This document shows positions 10,794 through 19,324 of a DNA stretch of 41,561 nucleotides, piece after piece. A program made the position numbers and the translations under genes. Under the pieces are notes generated by a model that ran no database searches, was not told the origin of the DNA, and saw only the letters and a list, made by a program, of their open reading frames with translations. Position 1 is the first letter of the stretch. Each line of letters opens with the position of its first letter. The stretch comes from Burkholderiaceae bacterium (lineage in GTDB: Bacteria > Pseudomonadota > Gammaproteobacteria > Burkholderiales > Burkholderiaceae_C): assembly GCA_024710165.1 (NCBI GenBank), contig JANJVG010000051.1:1-41561 (forward strand), in the 5' to 3' direction.

Positions 10794-11193
10794 TCAGGGG
10801 CGGGCCGGCCCGTCCACGCGCCAGCGGTCGCCCAGGCACACGGCGGACTCCGTCAGCCCACAGGTGTGCAGATTTTCACCAAAGCCCCCCCGGGGCACGC
10901 AGCAGCGGGTGCTCGCCCAGCTCGACGCGCCAGGCGGCGGCATGCTCCTGCGGGTAGAGGTGCACGGCTTTCTCCGGGCCACCGTGCAGGTGCATATCGC
11001 CCTGGGCATCACCGTCCAGCCCCAGCACCCGGGCGGCCACCCGGCCCGGTACGGGCGTCCTGTGGATGCCGCTGCGGCTACCACGCGCAAAATGCAGCTC
11101 CGGCCCGGTGCAGACGGCCACGATGCCGGTCACGGCGTCAGGTGCCACCGGGGCGTGCTCCCGGTGCCTGAAAAGTCGGCCGTCAAACCCCAT
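10794..11193 (-). pseudogene. MOSC-domain (YiiM-like) protein, frameshifted and truncated
   Basis: Starts at an ATG (11193) behind a good GGAGGA site and reads [16 protein letters not shown]... [40 protein letters not shown]. This is the N-terminal half of a YiiM-type MOSC protein. In a run of seven G (minus strand; C run at 10885-10891) the frame breaks and hits a stop. Removing one G restores the family sequence [26 protein letters not shown]. Even then the protein ends at 10794 after about 133 residues, lacking the C-terminal part of the roughly 220-residue family, including the region with the conserved MOSC cysteine. I therefore read it as a decaying remnant. A sequencing error in the homopolymer could explain the frameshift but not the missing C-terminus. 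The remnant abuts the end of algR, 4 bp away. Confidence 0.8.
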
Positions 11194-11361
11194 GCATTCC
11201 TCCTTGCAGAACCGGACGCAGCCCATGCCCGCCCGTGCGGGAGGTGCGGGCACGGCCCGACGCTCCATTTGTTCCAGTCACGCATTGCTGGCGGTCCAGC
11301 GATCGCCCGCCCAATGGCCACGGCCCTCGCTGGTGTACCGCTCCTGCGTGACAATCCGCCA

Positions 11362-12393
11362 ATGACCTTTTCCAAGTTTCCTGCCCTGTCCATGCTCGAC
11401 CTGGTCGCGGTCCGCGAAGGCGGCACCGTGGCCGAGGCCCTGCAGATCGCCCTGCGCACGGCGCAGCACGCCGAATCGCTGGGTTTCCAGCGCTACTGGC
11501 TGGCCGAGCACCACAACATGCAGGGCATCGCCAGTTCGGCCACGGCGGTGCTGGTGGGCCACATTGCTGGCGGCACCCGGCACATCCGCGTGGGTTCGGG
11601 TGGCGTGATGCTGCCCAACCACGCACCGCTGGTGGTGGCCGAAGCCTTCGGCACCCTGGCCGAGCTGTACCCGGGCCGCATCGACCTGGGCCTGGGACGC
11701 GCCCCCGGAACCGATCCGCTGACCATGCGCGCACTGCGCCGCGACCGTGTGGAAAGCGAAGAAGACTTCCCGCGCGACGTGGCCGAGCTGCAGCGCCTGC
11801 TGGCCCCTGCCCTGCCCGGCCAGCGGCTGGTGGCCACGCCCGGTGCGGGCACGAACGTGCCCATCTGGCTGCTCGGTTCCAGCCTGTTTTCGGCGCAACT
11901 GGCCGCGCAGCAAGGGCTACCTTACGCCTTTGCCTCGCACTTTGCGCCGCGCATGCTGCACCAGGCCATTGGTTTGTACCGCTCGCTGTACCGCCCCTCG
12001 GCCGCCTGGCCCCGCCCCTATGTGGTGATCGGCGTGCCCCTGATTGCCGCGCCTACCGATGAGGAAGCCGAGTTTCTGGCCAGCAGCACCTACCAGCGGG
12101 TGCTGGGCATTCTGACGGGAGACCGCCGCTGCCTGCAGCCCCCCGTGAAAAACTTTGCCGCCGAGCTGCCTGCGCCGCACCGCGCCGCCATCGGCGACTT
12201 TCTGGCAGCTGCCGTGATCGGCGGCCCCGACACGGTGCGCACCGGCATGGCCCGGCTGGCCGAAGCCACCGGTGCAGACGAACTGATGCTGGTGTGCGAT
12301 GTGTACGATCCGGATCTGCGCCTGCGTTCGCTCGACCTCGCGGCGCAGGCCCACAGCGCGCTGCGGGCCGCCGGCACCAGCATGCCGGCCTGA
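11362..12393 (+). CDS. Luciferase-like (LLM class) flavin-dependent monooxygenase
   Basis: 343 residues. Typical LLM class opening [18 protein letters not shown], then [47 protein letters not shown] and [13 protein letters not shown]. These are the conserved strands of the TIM-barrel bacterial luciferase fold, closest in my memory to E. coli YhbW. The substrate is unknown; members oxidise small organic compounds with reduced flavin supplied by a separate reductase. The start ATG ([12 protein letters not shown]) is chosen by similarity to the family, since there is no clear ribosome binding site. An in-frame ATG 17 codons upstream is an alternative. The gene is convergent with the dehydrogenase that follows (16 bp between stops). 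Confidence 0.9.
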   Translation: MTFSKFPALSMLDLVAVREGGTVAEALQIALRTAQHAESLGFQRYWLAEHHNMQGIASSATAVLVGHIAGGTRHIRVGSGGVMLPNHAPLVVAEAFGTLAELYPGRIDLGLGRAPGTDPLTMRALRRDRVESEEDFPRDVAELQRLLAPALPGQRLVATPGAGTNVPIWLLGSSLFSAQLAAQQGLPYAFASHFAPRMLHQAIGLYRSLYRPSAAWPRPYVVIGVPLIAAPTDEEAEFLASSTYQRVLGILTGDRRCLQPPVKNFAAELPAPHRAAIGDFLAAAVIGGPDTVRTGMARLAEATGADELMLVCDVYDPDLRLRSLDLAAQAHSALRAAGTSMPA

Positions 12394-12409
12394 GCGGTCC
12401 GCCAGCGCC

Positions 12410-13159
12410 TCAGCGCGCCAGATAACCGCCGTCGACGGGGTAATATGCCCCGGTCACGAACGACGCCTTGTCCGAGGCCAGCCAGGTCACCAGTTCGGCC
12501 ACCTCTTCCGGCCGGCCCAGGCGGCCAATGGGGTGTGCACCCACCAGCATGGCCTGGATGCCGGCGTCCTGCTCCAGGCCGCTGATCATGGGCGTATGAA
12601 TGAAACCGGGACCCACGGCATTGATGCGCACGCCCTGTGCGCTGTATTCCAGGGCGGCGGCCTTGGTCAGCCCCAGCACGCCGTGCTTGGCGGCGGTGTA
12701 GGCCGGAGAGGCGGCAAAACCCACCGCACCCAGAATGGACGCCATGTTGATCACGGAGCCCCCCCCATTTTTCAGCATGGCAGCGATCTGGTACCTCATG
12801 CCGTAGAACACGCCCGAGAGGTTGATGTTGAGAACCTGGTCCCAGCCATCCAGCGGATAGTCGGCTGTGGGCGCCTGCGGACCTCCAATGCCGGCGTTGT
12901 TGCACGCCACATCCAGACGGCCATAGTGCGCGACGGTTCGGTGGACCAGTGCCTCGCAGTCTGCAGGCTTACCCACATCGGCTGCAACAAAAATCGCATC
13001 GCCGCCGGCCGCACGCACCAGCGCTGCAGTCTCCTCGCCTGCCTGCGCATTCACGTCCGAGACCACCACCTTGGCGCCCTCGCGTGCCCACATCAGCGCA
13101 ATCGCACGCCCGATACCCGACGATGCCCCCGTCACCAGCGCCACTTTGTTTGTCAGCAT
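12410..13159 (-). CDS. Short-chain dehydrogenase/reductase (SDR, classical)
   Basis: 249 residues, the classical SDR length. The NAD(P)-binding motif TGASSGIG is at residues 10-17, NNAG is at 87-90, and the catalytic triad is Ser141, Tyr154 and Lys158 (YTAAK). The acidic residue Asp35 after strand 2 (VVSDVN) suggests a preference for NAD over NADP. The C-terminus (TGAYYPVDGGYLAR) is typical. The start ATG has a clean AGGAGG 7 nt upstream. The substrate cannot be predicted; annotations such as glucose 1-dehydrogenase are common for this subfamily but not supported by anything here. An FNR-like palindrome lies about 80 bp upstream. Confidence 0.93.
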   Translation of the reverse strand: MLTNKVALVTGASSGIGRAIALMWAREGAKVVVSDVNAQAGEETAALVRAAGGDAIFVAADVGKPADCEALVHRTVAHYGRLDVACNNAGIGGPQAPTADYPLDGWDQVLNINLSGVFYGMRYQIAAMLKNGGGSVINMASILGAVGFAASPAYTAAKHGVLGLTKAAALEYSAQGVRINAVGPGFIHTPMISGLEQDAGIQAMLVGAHPIGRLGRPEEVAELVTWLASDKASFVTGAYYPVDGGYLAR

Positions 13160-13237
13160 CCAAGCCTCCTGTGTCAGAACGCCTGCAACCCTGTGCTGCA
13201 GATCATTTTCATTCTGCGGGTCCTGCGTTCCATGATG

Positions 13238-13251
13238 TTGACCTGAGTCAA
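13238..13251. promoter_or_regulatory. FNR/ANR-like palindrome TTGAC-N4-GTCAA
   Basis: A perfect 5+5 inverted repeat TTGACctgaGTCAA lies in the 232-bp divergent region between the SDR gene and gspF. It resembles the FNR/ANR/DNR class consensus TTGAT-N4-ATCAA. It is about 80 bp from the SDR start and 140 bp from gspF. One isolated match of this length could occur by chance. Confidence 0.35.
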
Positions 13252-13391
13252 GTCAGCACCCCAAGCCCAGCGGTCATGCCCAGCGGCTACCATCATGGCC
13301 TGGCAGATATTGATGGCAGACACAGTGCAGCGAGCGCTTGCCGACGGTTTGCCAACCCTGCGCCCTTCACCCACCTCCTTGCCCGCACCGC

Positions 13392-14612
13392 ATGCCTGCT
13401 TTTTCCTTCGAAGCCCTTGACGACCAGGGCCAGACCCGCAAGGGCGTTGTCGAGGCCGACTCGGCCAAGGCGGCGCGCAGCCAGTTGCGTGCCCAGGCGC
13501 TGGTGCCGCTGGCCGTGGAGGCCGCACTCGAACCACCCGCAGGAGGCGCCCGCAGCAGTGCCCTGTGGTCGCGGCCGGTGTTTGGCGCCACGGCGCTGGC
13601 CATCTGGACCCGGCAACTGGCCGGGCTGGTGTCCTCGGGCCTGCCGCTCGAGCGTGCACTCACCGCACTGGCCGATGAAGCCGAAAGCGAAGGCCAGCGC
13701 CACCTGGTGGCCGTGCTGCGCGCCGAGGTCAACGGCGGCTCCACCTTTGCGCGCGCCCTGCAGCAGCACCCGCGCGAGTTCTCCGACATTTACTGCGCGG
13801 TGATCGGCGCCGGCGAGCACAGCGGCCACCTCGGTCTGGTGCTCGAGCGCCTGGCCGACGATCTGGAGGAGCGCCAGGCGCTCAAGGCCAAACTGGTGGG
13901 GGCCGCACTGTACCCGGCCATCGTCACCCTGGTGTCCATCGTTATCGTCATCTTTCTGGTCAGCTACGTGGTGCCGCAGGTGGCCAGCGTGTTTGCGGGC
14001 ACCAAACGGGCATTGCCCTTCCTCACGGTCGCCATGCTGGCGATCAGCAGCTTTGTACGCAACCATGGCATGTGGGCCTTGACAGCTATTATATTGATAG
14101 CTATTTGCGCACGCTGGGCAATGGCTAGAGCCGTTTTTCGTGAGAAATTTGACGCCGCCTGGCTCACGCTCCCCCTGGTGGGCCGGCTGGCACGCGGCTA
14201 CAACACTGCCCGCTTTGCCGGCACCCTGGCCATGCTCACCGGCGCCGGCGTCCCCATCCTCAAAGCCCTGCAGGCAGCCGCCGAAACGCTGAACAACCGG
14301 GCCCTGCGTGCCGATGCGCTCGACGCCCTGGTGCTCGTGCGCGAGGGCGCCCCCCTGGCCTCGGCGCTGGCGCAAAAGAAACGCTTTCCCAGCCTGTTGC
14401 CCATGTTTGCCCGCCTGGGCGAGCAGACCGGCCAGTTGCCCGTGATGCTGCAACGTGCCGCCACCCAGTTCTCCACCGAAGTGCAGCGCCGCGCCTTGCA
14501 ACTGGCCACCCTCCTGGAGCCGCTGCTGATCGTCACCATGGGCCTGGTCGTCATGCTGATCGTGCTGGCGGTGCTGCTGCCCATCATCCAACTCAACCAA
14601 TTCATGAAGTGA
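13392..14612 (+). CDS. gspF: GspF/PilC-type inner-membrane platform protein of a type II secretion or type IV pilus system
   Basis: 406 residues, the normal GspF length. The N-terminal cytoplasmic strand region FSFEALDDQGQTRKGVVEADSAKAAR is typical. Two T2SSF repeats follow (about residues 75-200 and 275-400), each with the ARQLAxLxxxGLPLExAL-like opening (WTRQLAGLVSSGLPLERALTAL; FAGTLAMLTGAGVPILKALQAA). The protein is the membrane platform that couples the GspE or PilB ATPase to pseudopilus growth. No gspE, gspG or other secretion gene is adjacent, so it is an orphan locus here. The stop is 4 nt before the 5'-nucleotidase ATG. A dispersed repeat lies in frame at 14083-14140 and encodes part of the membrane segment between the two repeats. 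Confidence 0.93.
   Translation: MPAFSFEALDDQGQTRKGVVEADSAKAARSQLRAQALVPLAVEAALEPPAGGARSSALWSRPVFGATALAIWTRQLAGLVSSGLPLERALTALADEAESEGQRHLVAVLRAEVNGGSTFARALQQHPREFSDIYCAVIGAGEHSGHLGLVLERLADDLEERQALKAKLVGAALYPAIVTLVSIVIVIFLVSYVVPQVASVFAGTKRALPFLTVAMLAISSFVRNHGMWALTAIILIAICARWAMARAVFREKFDAAWLTLPLVGRLARGYNTARFAGTLAMLTGAGVPILKALQAAAETLNNRALRADALDALVLVREGAPLASALAQKKRFPSLLPMFARLGEQTGQLPVMLQRAATQFSTEVQRRALQLATLLEPLLIVTMGLVVMLIVLAVLLPIIQLNQFMK
14083..14140 (+). repeat. Dispersed AGCT/GCGC repeat, copy inside gspF
   Basis: Contains ATATTGATAGCTATTTGCGC, then CAATGGCTAGAGCCGTTTTTCG, block for block like the intergenic copy at 7348-7420. It is translated in frame as ...TAIILIAICARWAMARAVF..., a membrane helix, and is much more AT-rich than the flanking gspF sequence. 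Confidence 0.6.
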
Positions 14613-14616
14613 CGCC

Positions 14617-15549
14617 ATGGCCGTGACCCTGGACGACAAGCTGGTGGTGGCGATTTCATCGCGCGCCCTGTTCGATTTCGAGGAAGAAAACCGCCTCTTC
14701 GACCAGGGCAATGCGCAAGCCTACATGCAGCTGCAACTCGAACGCCTGGATGTACCGGCGCCGCCGGGCGTGGCGTTCTCGCTGGTAAAGAAGCTGCTGG
14801 CCTTCAACGAACCCGGCCAGCAGCGCGTGGAGGTGGTGGTGCTTTCACGCAACGACCCGACCAGCGGCATGCGCGTGTTCCGCTCGGCCCGTGCGCATGG
14901 CCTGGACAGCGTGCAGCGCGGCGTGTTCACCCAGGGCGCCGCACCGTTTCGCTACCTTCGGCCGCTGGGTGCGCACCTTTTCCTGTCGGCCTATGGCGGC
15001 GATGTGAGCGAAGCCCTGGCCATGGGCTTCCCGGCTGCACGGGTGGCCACGCAGTCAGCCCAGGCCAGCATGGCCCACCCGAACGAGGTGCGCATCGCCT
15101 TCGACGGCGACGCGGTGCTGTTTTCCGACGAGGCCGAGCGCGTGTTTCAGTCGGCCGGGCTCGACGCCTTCCAGGCGCACGAGCAGGAAAAAGCCCTGCT
15201 CCCCCTGCCACCCGGCCCGTTCAAGCCCTTTTTGTCGGCCCTGCACCGTCTGCAGCACAGTGGTGCGCCGGGCATGCGCATCCGCACTGCCCTGGTGACG
15301 GCGCGCGGCGCACCGGCGCACGAGCGCGCCATCCAGACGCTGATGAGCTGGAACATTGCAGTCGACGAGGCGATGTTTCTGGGCGGTATGCCCAAGGGCG
15401 AATTCCTGCGCGAGTTCGAACCCGATTTTTTCTTTGATGACCAGACCGGTCACGTCGCCTCGGCGGCCCGGCATGTGCCGGCCGGACATGTCAGCAGCGG
15501 CATTGCCAACAACGCGCCAGACGCCGGCAAGCACGGGCAAGCCCGCTGA
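14617..15549 (+). CDS. Cytosolic-type 5'-nucleotidase (NT5C1 family)
   Basis: 310 residues. It resembles the bacterial members of the cytosolic 5'-nucleotidase I family (Pfam 5-nucleotidase, PF06189), which hydrolyse nucleoside 5'-monophosphates such as AMP. Family features seen are the opening LVVAISSRALFDFEEEN, VVVLSRNDPTSGMRVFRSARAHGL, IAFDGDAVLFSDEAERVFQ with the HAD-like acidic pair, and the C-terminal DEAMFLGGMPKGEFLREFEPDFFFDDQ. There is no signal peptide. It begins 4 nt after gspF and is almost certainly co-transcribed with it, a pairing whose functional meaning is unclear. It is unrelated in fold to the second 5'-nucleotidase at 32.6-34.6 kb. Confidence 0.9.
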   Translation: MAVTLDDKLVVAISSRALFDFEEENRLFDQGNAQAYMQLQLERLDVPAPPGVAFSLVKKLLAFNEPGQQRVEVVVLSRNDPTSGMRVFRSARAHGLDSVQRGVFTQGAAPFRYLRPLGAHLFLSAYGGDVSEALAMGFPAARVATQSAQASMAHPNEVRIAFDGDAVLFSDEAERVFQSAGLDAFQAHEQEKALLPLPPGPFKPFLSALHRLQHSGAPGMRIRTALVTARGAPAHERAIQTLMSWNIAVDEAMFLGGMPKGEFLREFEPDFFFDDQTGHVASAARHVPAGHVSSGIANNAPDAGKHGQAR

Positions 15550-15616
15550 ACGGCCTGTCTGCTTTCCATGTCCTGGCGGGACCCTTTGCCGCCGAAGACA
15601 CCAACCGAACAGGCCA

Positions 15617-15659
15617 AAGCCCTTGACCCGAAAGCGCTTTCAGCTATGTATTAAATAGC
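15617..15659 (-). repeat. Dispersed AGCT/GCGCTT repeat, copy between convergent genes
   Basis: On the minus strand it reads CTATTTAATACATAGCTGAAAGCGCTTTCGGG. It carries the same AGCT-spacer-GCGCTTT core as the other copies and lies in the 137-bp gap between the 5'-nucleotidase and the small unknown gene. Confidence 0.6.
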
Positions 15660-15686
15660 AATCAAGCCGGACGCCAGTGCCGGACT

Positions 15687-16121
15687 TCAGAGGCCCGCCG
15701 TGCGCTTGACCTTGGGATCGGAATACGTCAGGGGCTCGTCGTTCTTGACCTGCTCGGCCATGCGTTCCTGCAGCGTGGTCTTGTTGATTTCCTGCGCCAG
15801 CTCGATGGCGCTGCCGCTGGCGCGCCACATGGACTGCAAAAACTCCAGCAGCTGCTTGTAGATCGGCTCTTTGGGCGGCTCGGGAGGTTCCTCGGCCGTT
15901 TCTTTCTGCTTGAGCTCGGTCCAGTCACGGTTGGGCGCATCGGGCGCGGAGGGTTTGTCCGGCTCTTTGACGATGGCGCCTTCTCCCAGCCGGTCCATGG
16001 ACTCGACCGGATTGGCCGGGTTGACGGGCCGCACTGGCACCGCACCAGAAGCCCCGGTGGAATACAAATCAGCGCCCTGGGGACGCCAGATCGGCGATCG
16101 GTCGACAGGTGGCAGTTGCAT
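15687..16121 (-). CDS. Hypothetical protein, proline- and glutamate-rich
   Basis: Not recognised. 144 residues from the ATG at 16121 (MQLPPVDRSPIW), preferred because GAGG lies 8 nt upstream; a start 10 codons earlier is possible. The first two thirds are rich in Pro, Glu and Lys and probably disordered (SAPDAPNRDWTELKQK ... EPPEPPKEPIYKQ). They are followed by an amphipathic stretch (YKQLLEFLQSMWRASGSAIELAQEINKTTL) that looks helical and a charged tail (MAEQVKNDEPLTYSDPKVKRT). It has no signal peptide, membrane segment or cysteine. The clear codon-position bias and a plausible start support a real gene. It points away from the cyanophycin-associated operon's promoter and is separated by 167 bp from the DUF1854 stop, so it could also be the last gene of that operon. 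Confidence 0.7.
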   Translation of the reverse strand: MQLPPVDRSPIWRPQGADLYSTGASGAVPVRPVNPANPVESMDRLGEGAIVKEPDKPSAPDAPNRDWTELKQKETAEEPPEPPKEPIYKQLLEFLQSMWRASGSAIELAQEINKTTLQERMAEQVKNDEPLTYSDPKVKRTAGL

Positions 16122-16288
16122 GACAGTGGCCTCGGTTGGTGAGAAAAACAAGGGGCGCTATATCGCCGTCTCGTTCAACCATTTCGGCAAAAAGAAGGGG
16201 GAATTGAGCCTTTTTTTACCGATTGCCACAAATTAAGGGTTTTTACTCACCAGAACCCCACCGCAAGGGCCAATTTCCCGGCCGAGCG

Positions 16289-16774
16289 TCACAAAAAACG
16301 CTCCAGCAGACGCCGGGAAGCGCGGTCCAGGGCCGTGCTGTCGGCAATGGCGTAGTGCACACCGGCACCGCTGGCAATCAGCAGCGCCGTGCGGCCGCGC
16401 AGGCGGCGGATGTCTTCCTCGGCCTTGAGCACAAACTGCGCCGGACCGCGATCGGTCTCGACCTCCCAGGTACTGGGCGTTGAAAAGCTCGACACACGGG
16501 TGATTCTGGTGATGGTGGGCACAAACTCGCGCGCCGCCAGCTCCTCCTCGACCAGGCGGCGATGGTCGACGGGAAGCTCGTCCAGGCGTTGGAGCCAGAG
16601 CAGTTCATGGCCATCGGAACCCACGAGGGACAAGCCCTCCTCGGGTGCCGCCAGCGGAAAGGCGCGTACCGGCAGCACGCCCGGGTGGGCCGAGCCGTCG
16701 GGCAGGGTGAGCACCAAACGGCCATGGGCGTCGCGGTGCAGTTGCGGGGCGGGAGCGGAGAGCTTGGAGAGCAT
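16289..16774 (-). CDS. DUF1854 protein associated with cyanophycin loci
   Basis: 161 residues. It matches my memory of DUF1854 proteins, which are repeatedly found beside cyanophycin synthetase genes in proteobacteria (some databases call them cyanophycin metabolism-associated). The N-terminal strands (LHRDAHGRLVLTLPDGSAHPGVLPVRAFPLAAP) are followed by the acidic LLWLQRLDELPVDHRRLVEEELAAREFVPTITRI and the C-terminal FVLKAEEDIRRLRGRTALLIASGAGVHYAI-DSTALD motif. No catalytic residues are recognisable. The gene starts 11 nt after the ABC transporter stop, so it is the second gene of that operon. Its N-terminal fold may mimic the DUF1854-like region that precedes the membrane part of the neighbouring transporter. 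The biochemical function is unknown. Confidence 0.85.
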   Translation of the reverse strand: MLSKLSAPAPQLHRDAHGRLVLTLPDGSAHPGVLPVRAFPLAAPEEGLSLVGSDGHELLWLQRLDELPVDHRRLVEEELAAREFVPTITRITRVSSFSTPSTWEVETDRGPAQFVLKAEEDIRRLRGRTALLIASGAGVHYAIADSTALDRASRRLLERFL

Positions 16775-16785
16775 GGTGGGCCGTA

Positions 16786-19101
16786 TCAGGAGTTGCCGGC
16801 AGGGTGCGCCGGATGCAAAAGACTGCTGTCGAGCAGAACACCGGCGGCCTGGGCGTCTTCCTCGGCGCGGCGGGCCTGGGCTTCGTAGAGCCGCCAATAG
16901 GCACCCTGTTGCTCCATGAGGGTGTCGTGCGGGCCCACTTCCACCACCTCGCCCCGGTCCATCACCACCAGCCGGTCGGCCTTGCGCAGGGTGGACAGGC
17001 GGTGGGCGATGGCGATGGTGGTGCGGCCCTGCACCAGGTTGTCGAGCGCCTTCTGGATTTCCTTCTCGGTCTCGGTGTCCACGGCGGAGGTGGCTTCGTC
17101 AAGAATCAGGATGCGCGGATCGATCAGCAGCGCGCGCGCAATGCTGATGCGCTGGCGCTCGCCGCCCGACAGCCCCTGGCCGCGCTCGCCCACCAGCGAG
17201 TCGTAGCCGTGCGGCAGGCGCAGGATAAATTCGTGCGCGTGGGCGGCACGCGCAGCGGCGACGATTTCCTCGCGCGTGGCGTCGGGCTTGCCATAGGCGA
17301 TGTTCTCGGCAATGGTGCCAAAGAACAGGAAGGGTTCCTGCAGCACCAGGCCGATGTGACGCCGGTAGTCGGCCACGGCAAAGCGGCGGATATCGATGCC
17401 GTCGATCTGGATGGAACCCTCGCTCACATCGTAGAAGCGGCAGATCAGGTTGACCAGCGTGCTCTTGCCTGAACCGCTGTGCCCCACCAGTCCGATCATC
17501 TCGCCGGGGCGGATGTCCAGGTCCATGTCCTTGATGACGGCCCGGCTGCCATAGCGGAACCCCACGTTGCGCATGGCGATGGCACCCTGCACCTTTTCCA
17601 CCCGCACGGGCTGGGCCGGTTCAGGCACGTTGCTCACATGGTCGAGGATGTCGAAGATGCGTTTGGCGCCCGCCGCCGCCTTCTGCGTGACCGAAACGAT
17701 GCGGCTCATCGAGTCAAGCCGGCCATAAAACCGCCCGATGTAGGCGATAAAGGCGGTGAGCACCCCCACCGTGATCTGGCTCCTGGAAACCAGCCAGATG
17801 CCAAACGCCCAGACCACCAGCAGACCGATTTCGGTCAGCAGCGACACGGTGGGTGTGAACAGGCTCCAGGTCTTGTTGAGCTTGTCATTGACCTCCAGGT
17901 TGTGCTGGTTGGCATCGCGAAAGCGCTGGGCCTCGCGTTGCTCCTGGGCAAACGCCTTGACGACGCGGATGCCGGGAATGGTGTCGGCCAGCACGTTGGT
18001 GACTTCGCTCCACACCCGGTCGATCTTCTCGAAGCCGGTGCGCAGGCGGTCGCGCACGGTGTGGATCATCCAGCCGATGAAAGGCAGCGGCACCAGCGTG
18101 ACCAGCGCCAGCCAGGGATTGATGGAGAACAGGATGACCGCCGTCATGACGATCATCAGCACGTCGGTGATGAAATCGAGCGCGTGCAACGACAGAAAAA
18201 CATTGATCCGGTCGGTTTCCGAGCCGATGCGCGCCATCAGGTCGCCGGTGCGCTTGCCGCCAAAATAATCGAGCGACAGGCGCAGCAGATGTTCATAGGT
18301 GGTGGTGCGCAGGTCGGCGCCGATGCGCTCGGACACCAGTGCCAGGATGTAGGTGCGCGCCCAGCTCAGCCCCCAGGCGGCCAGGGCCGATGCCAGCAGG
18401 CCGCTCAGGTACAGCAGCACCAGGCCAGGTTCGATCTGCTTGCCGTTCTGGAACGGGATGAGGATGTCATCCATCAGCGGAATGGTGAGGTAGGGCGGCA
18501 CCAGCGTGGCTGCGGTGGACGCCAGCGTCAGGGCGAAACCGGCGGCCAGCTGCTTGCGATAGGGGCGCGCAAAGCGCCACAGACGCAGCAGCACCCAGGT
18601 GGACGTCTGGGGCGGCTGGGCGCGAGCGCAGGCCGGACACTCTTCGGTATCGGGCGGCAGCGGGACATGGCAGACGGGACACCGGGCTTCTTCGGCATCG
18701 TCGGCAGGCGCCTCCTGCAGGTAGCCCAGTCGCTCGATCTGCTGCTCGAAGCGCTGCACCAGCCGCAAGGCCTGCGTCTGGACGCCGAGCGTGAAGCGCC
18801 AGAACGCCAGGCGCTGGTCCGGGTCGTGCAGCTCCAGGGTTCCGACGCCGCCGTGGTCCAGAAGACGCAGCGACAGGCCCGCCTTGAGCGGCCATTCCTG
18901 CCACACCTCGGTACCGGGCGGACGGGCCAGCAGGCGCGCCGATGTCACCGCCAGCACACCCGAGCCGAAGCGAAGATCGGTGCTCAGGTCAACCTCCAGG
19001 GCCGCACGTACGTTTTCGTCAGGAGCGAGCACAGCCCGCAACCCGGCCCCCGAAGGGCCCTTCAAGACACCCAAGGCGTCGACAGGATGGTGATGTTGCA
19101 T
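16786..19101 (-). CDS. ABC exporter with zinc-ribbon-like insert, cyanophycin-locus type
   Basis: 771 residues, a half-transporter with fused permease and ATPase. Order: a soluble N-terminal domain (1-135) with no membrane segment; a zinc-ribbon-like motif with Cys141, 144, 155 and 158 (CPVC...CPAC); six membrane helices (about 175-460); then the ATPase with Walker A GHSGSGKS at 540-547, signature [15 protein letters not shown], Walker [10 protein letters not shown] and the switch His of IAIAHRLST. It should act as a homodimer exporting an unidentified substrate. The start ATG (MQHHHPVD) is chosen by context, with 223 bp of divergent promoter space to the synthetase gene. An in-frame upstream extension of 57 codons reads like non-coding sequence. 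The transporter and DUF1854 gene form an operon divergent from the synthetases. Why an intracellular storage polymer locus needs an exporter is unknown. Confidence 0.93.
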   Translation of the reverse strand: MQHHHPVDALGVLKGPSGAGLRAVLAPDENVRAALEVDLSTDLRFGSGVLAVTSARLLARPPGTEVWQEWPLKAGLSLRLLDHGGVGTLELHDPDQRLAFWRFTLGVQTQALRLVQRFEQQIERLGYLQEAPADDAEEARCPVCHVPLPPDTEECPACARAQPPQTSTWVLLRLWRFARPYRKQLAAGFALTLASTAATLVPPYLTIPLMDDILIPFQNGKQIEPGLVLLYLSGLLASALAAWGLSWARTYILALVSERIGADLRTTTYEHLLRLSLDYFGGKRTGDLMARIGSETDRINVFLSLHALDFITDVLMIVMTAVILFSINPWLALVTLVPLPFIGWMIHTVRDRLRTGFEKIDRVWSEVTNVLADTIPGIRVVKAFAQEQREAQRFRDANQHNLEVNDKLNKTWSLFTPTVSLLTEIGLLVVWAFGIWLVSRSQITVGVLTAFIAYIGRFYGRLDSMSRIVSVTQKAAAGAKRIFDILDHVSNVPEPAQPVRVEKVQGAIAMRNVGFRYGSRAVIKDMDLDIRPGEMIGLVGHSGSGKSTLVNLICRFYDVSEGSIQIDGIDIRRFAVADYRRHIGLVLQEPFLFFGTIAENIAYGKPDATREEIVAAARAAHAHEFILRLPHGYDSLVGERGQGLSGGERQRISIARALLIDPRILILDEATSAVDTETEKEIQKALDNLVQGRTTIAIAHRLSTLRKADRLVVMDRGEVVEVGPHDTLMEQQGAYWRLYEAQARRAEEDAQAAGVLLDSSLLHPAHPAGNS

Positions 19102-19324
19102 GTTGATTGGTATTTGCGCCCCGGGCCTGCCACGGCGCCGGTCGGCGCACAAGCCCGGATTCTCCCCGAAGCCCTGCCTCAAGGGGGCATTGGCATTCTC
19201 ATTGAACGTTTCTGCCCCGGCAATCGCTGACATGGCCTGTTGAGCGCAGTCTGACGCACAATCCACTTCCAACCCTCTTTCTGCAACGCCCCGACCACGG
19301 CAGGCCCCTTTTCACGCAGCATCC

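Noticed and set aside
19102..19324. Sigma-54 or NtrC sites in the divergent cyanophycin promoter region
   Set aside because: I looked for GG-N10-GC promoter pairs and NtrC-type palindromes because nitrogen control would make sense, but found no convincing match.
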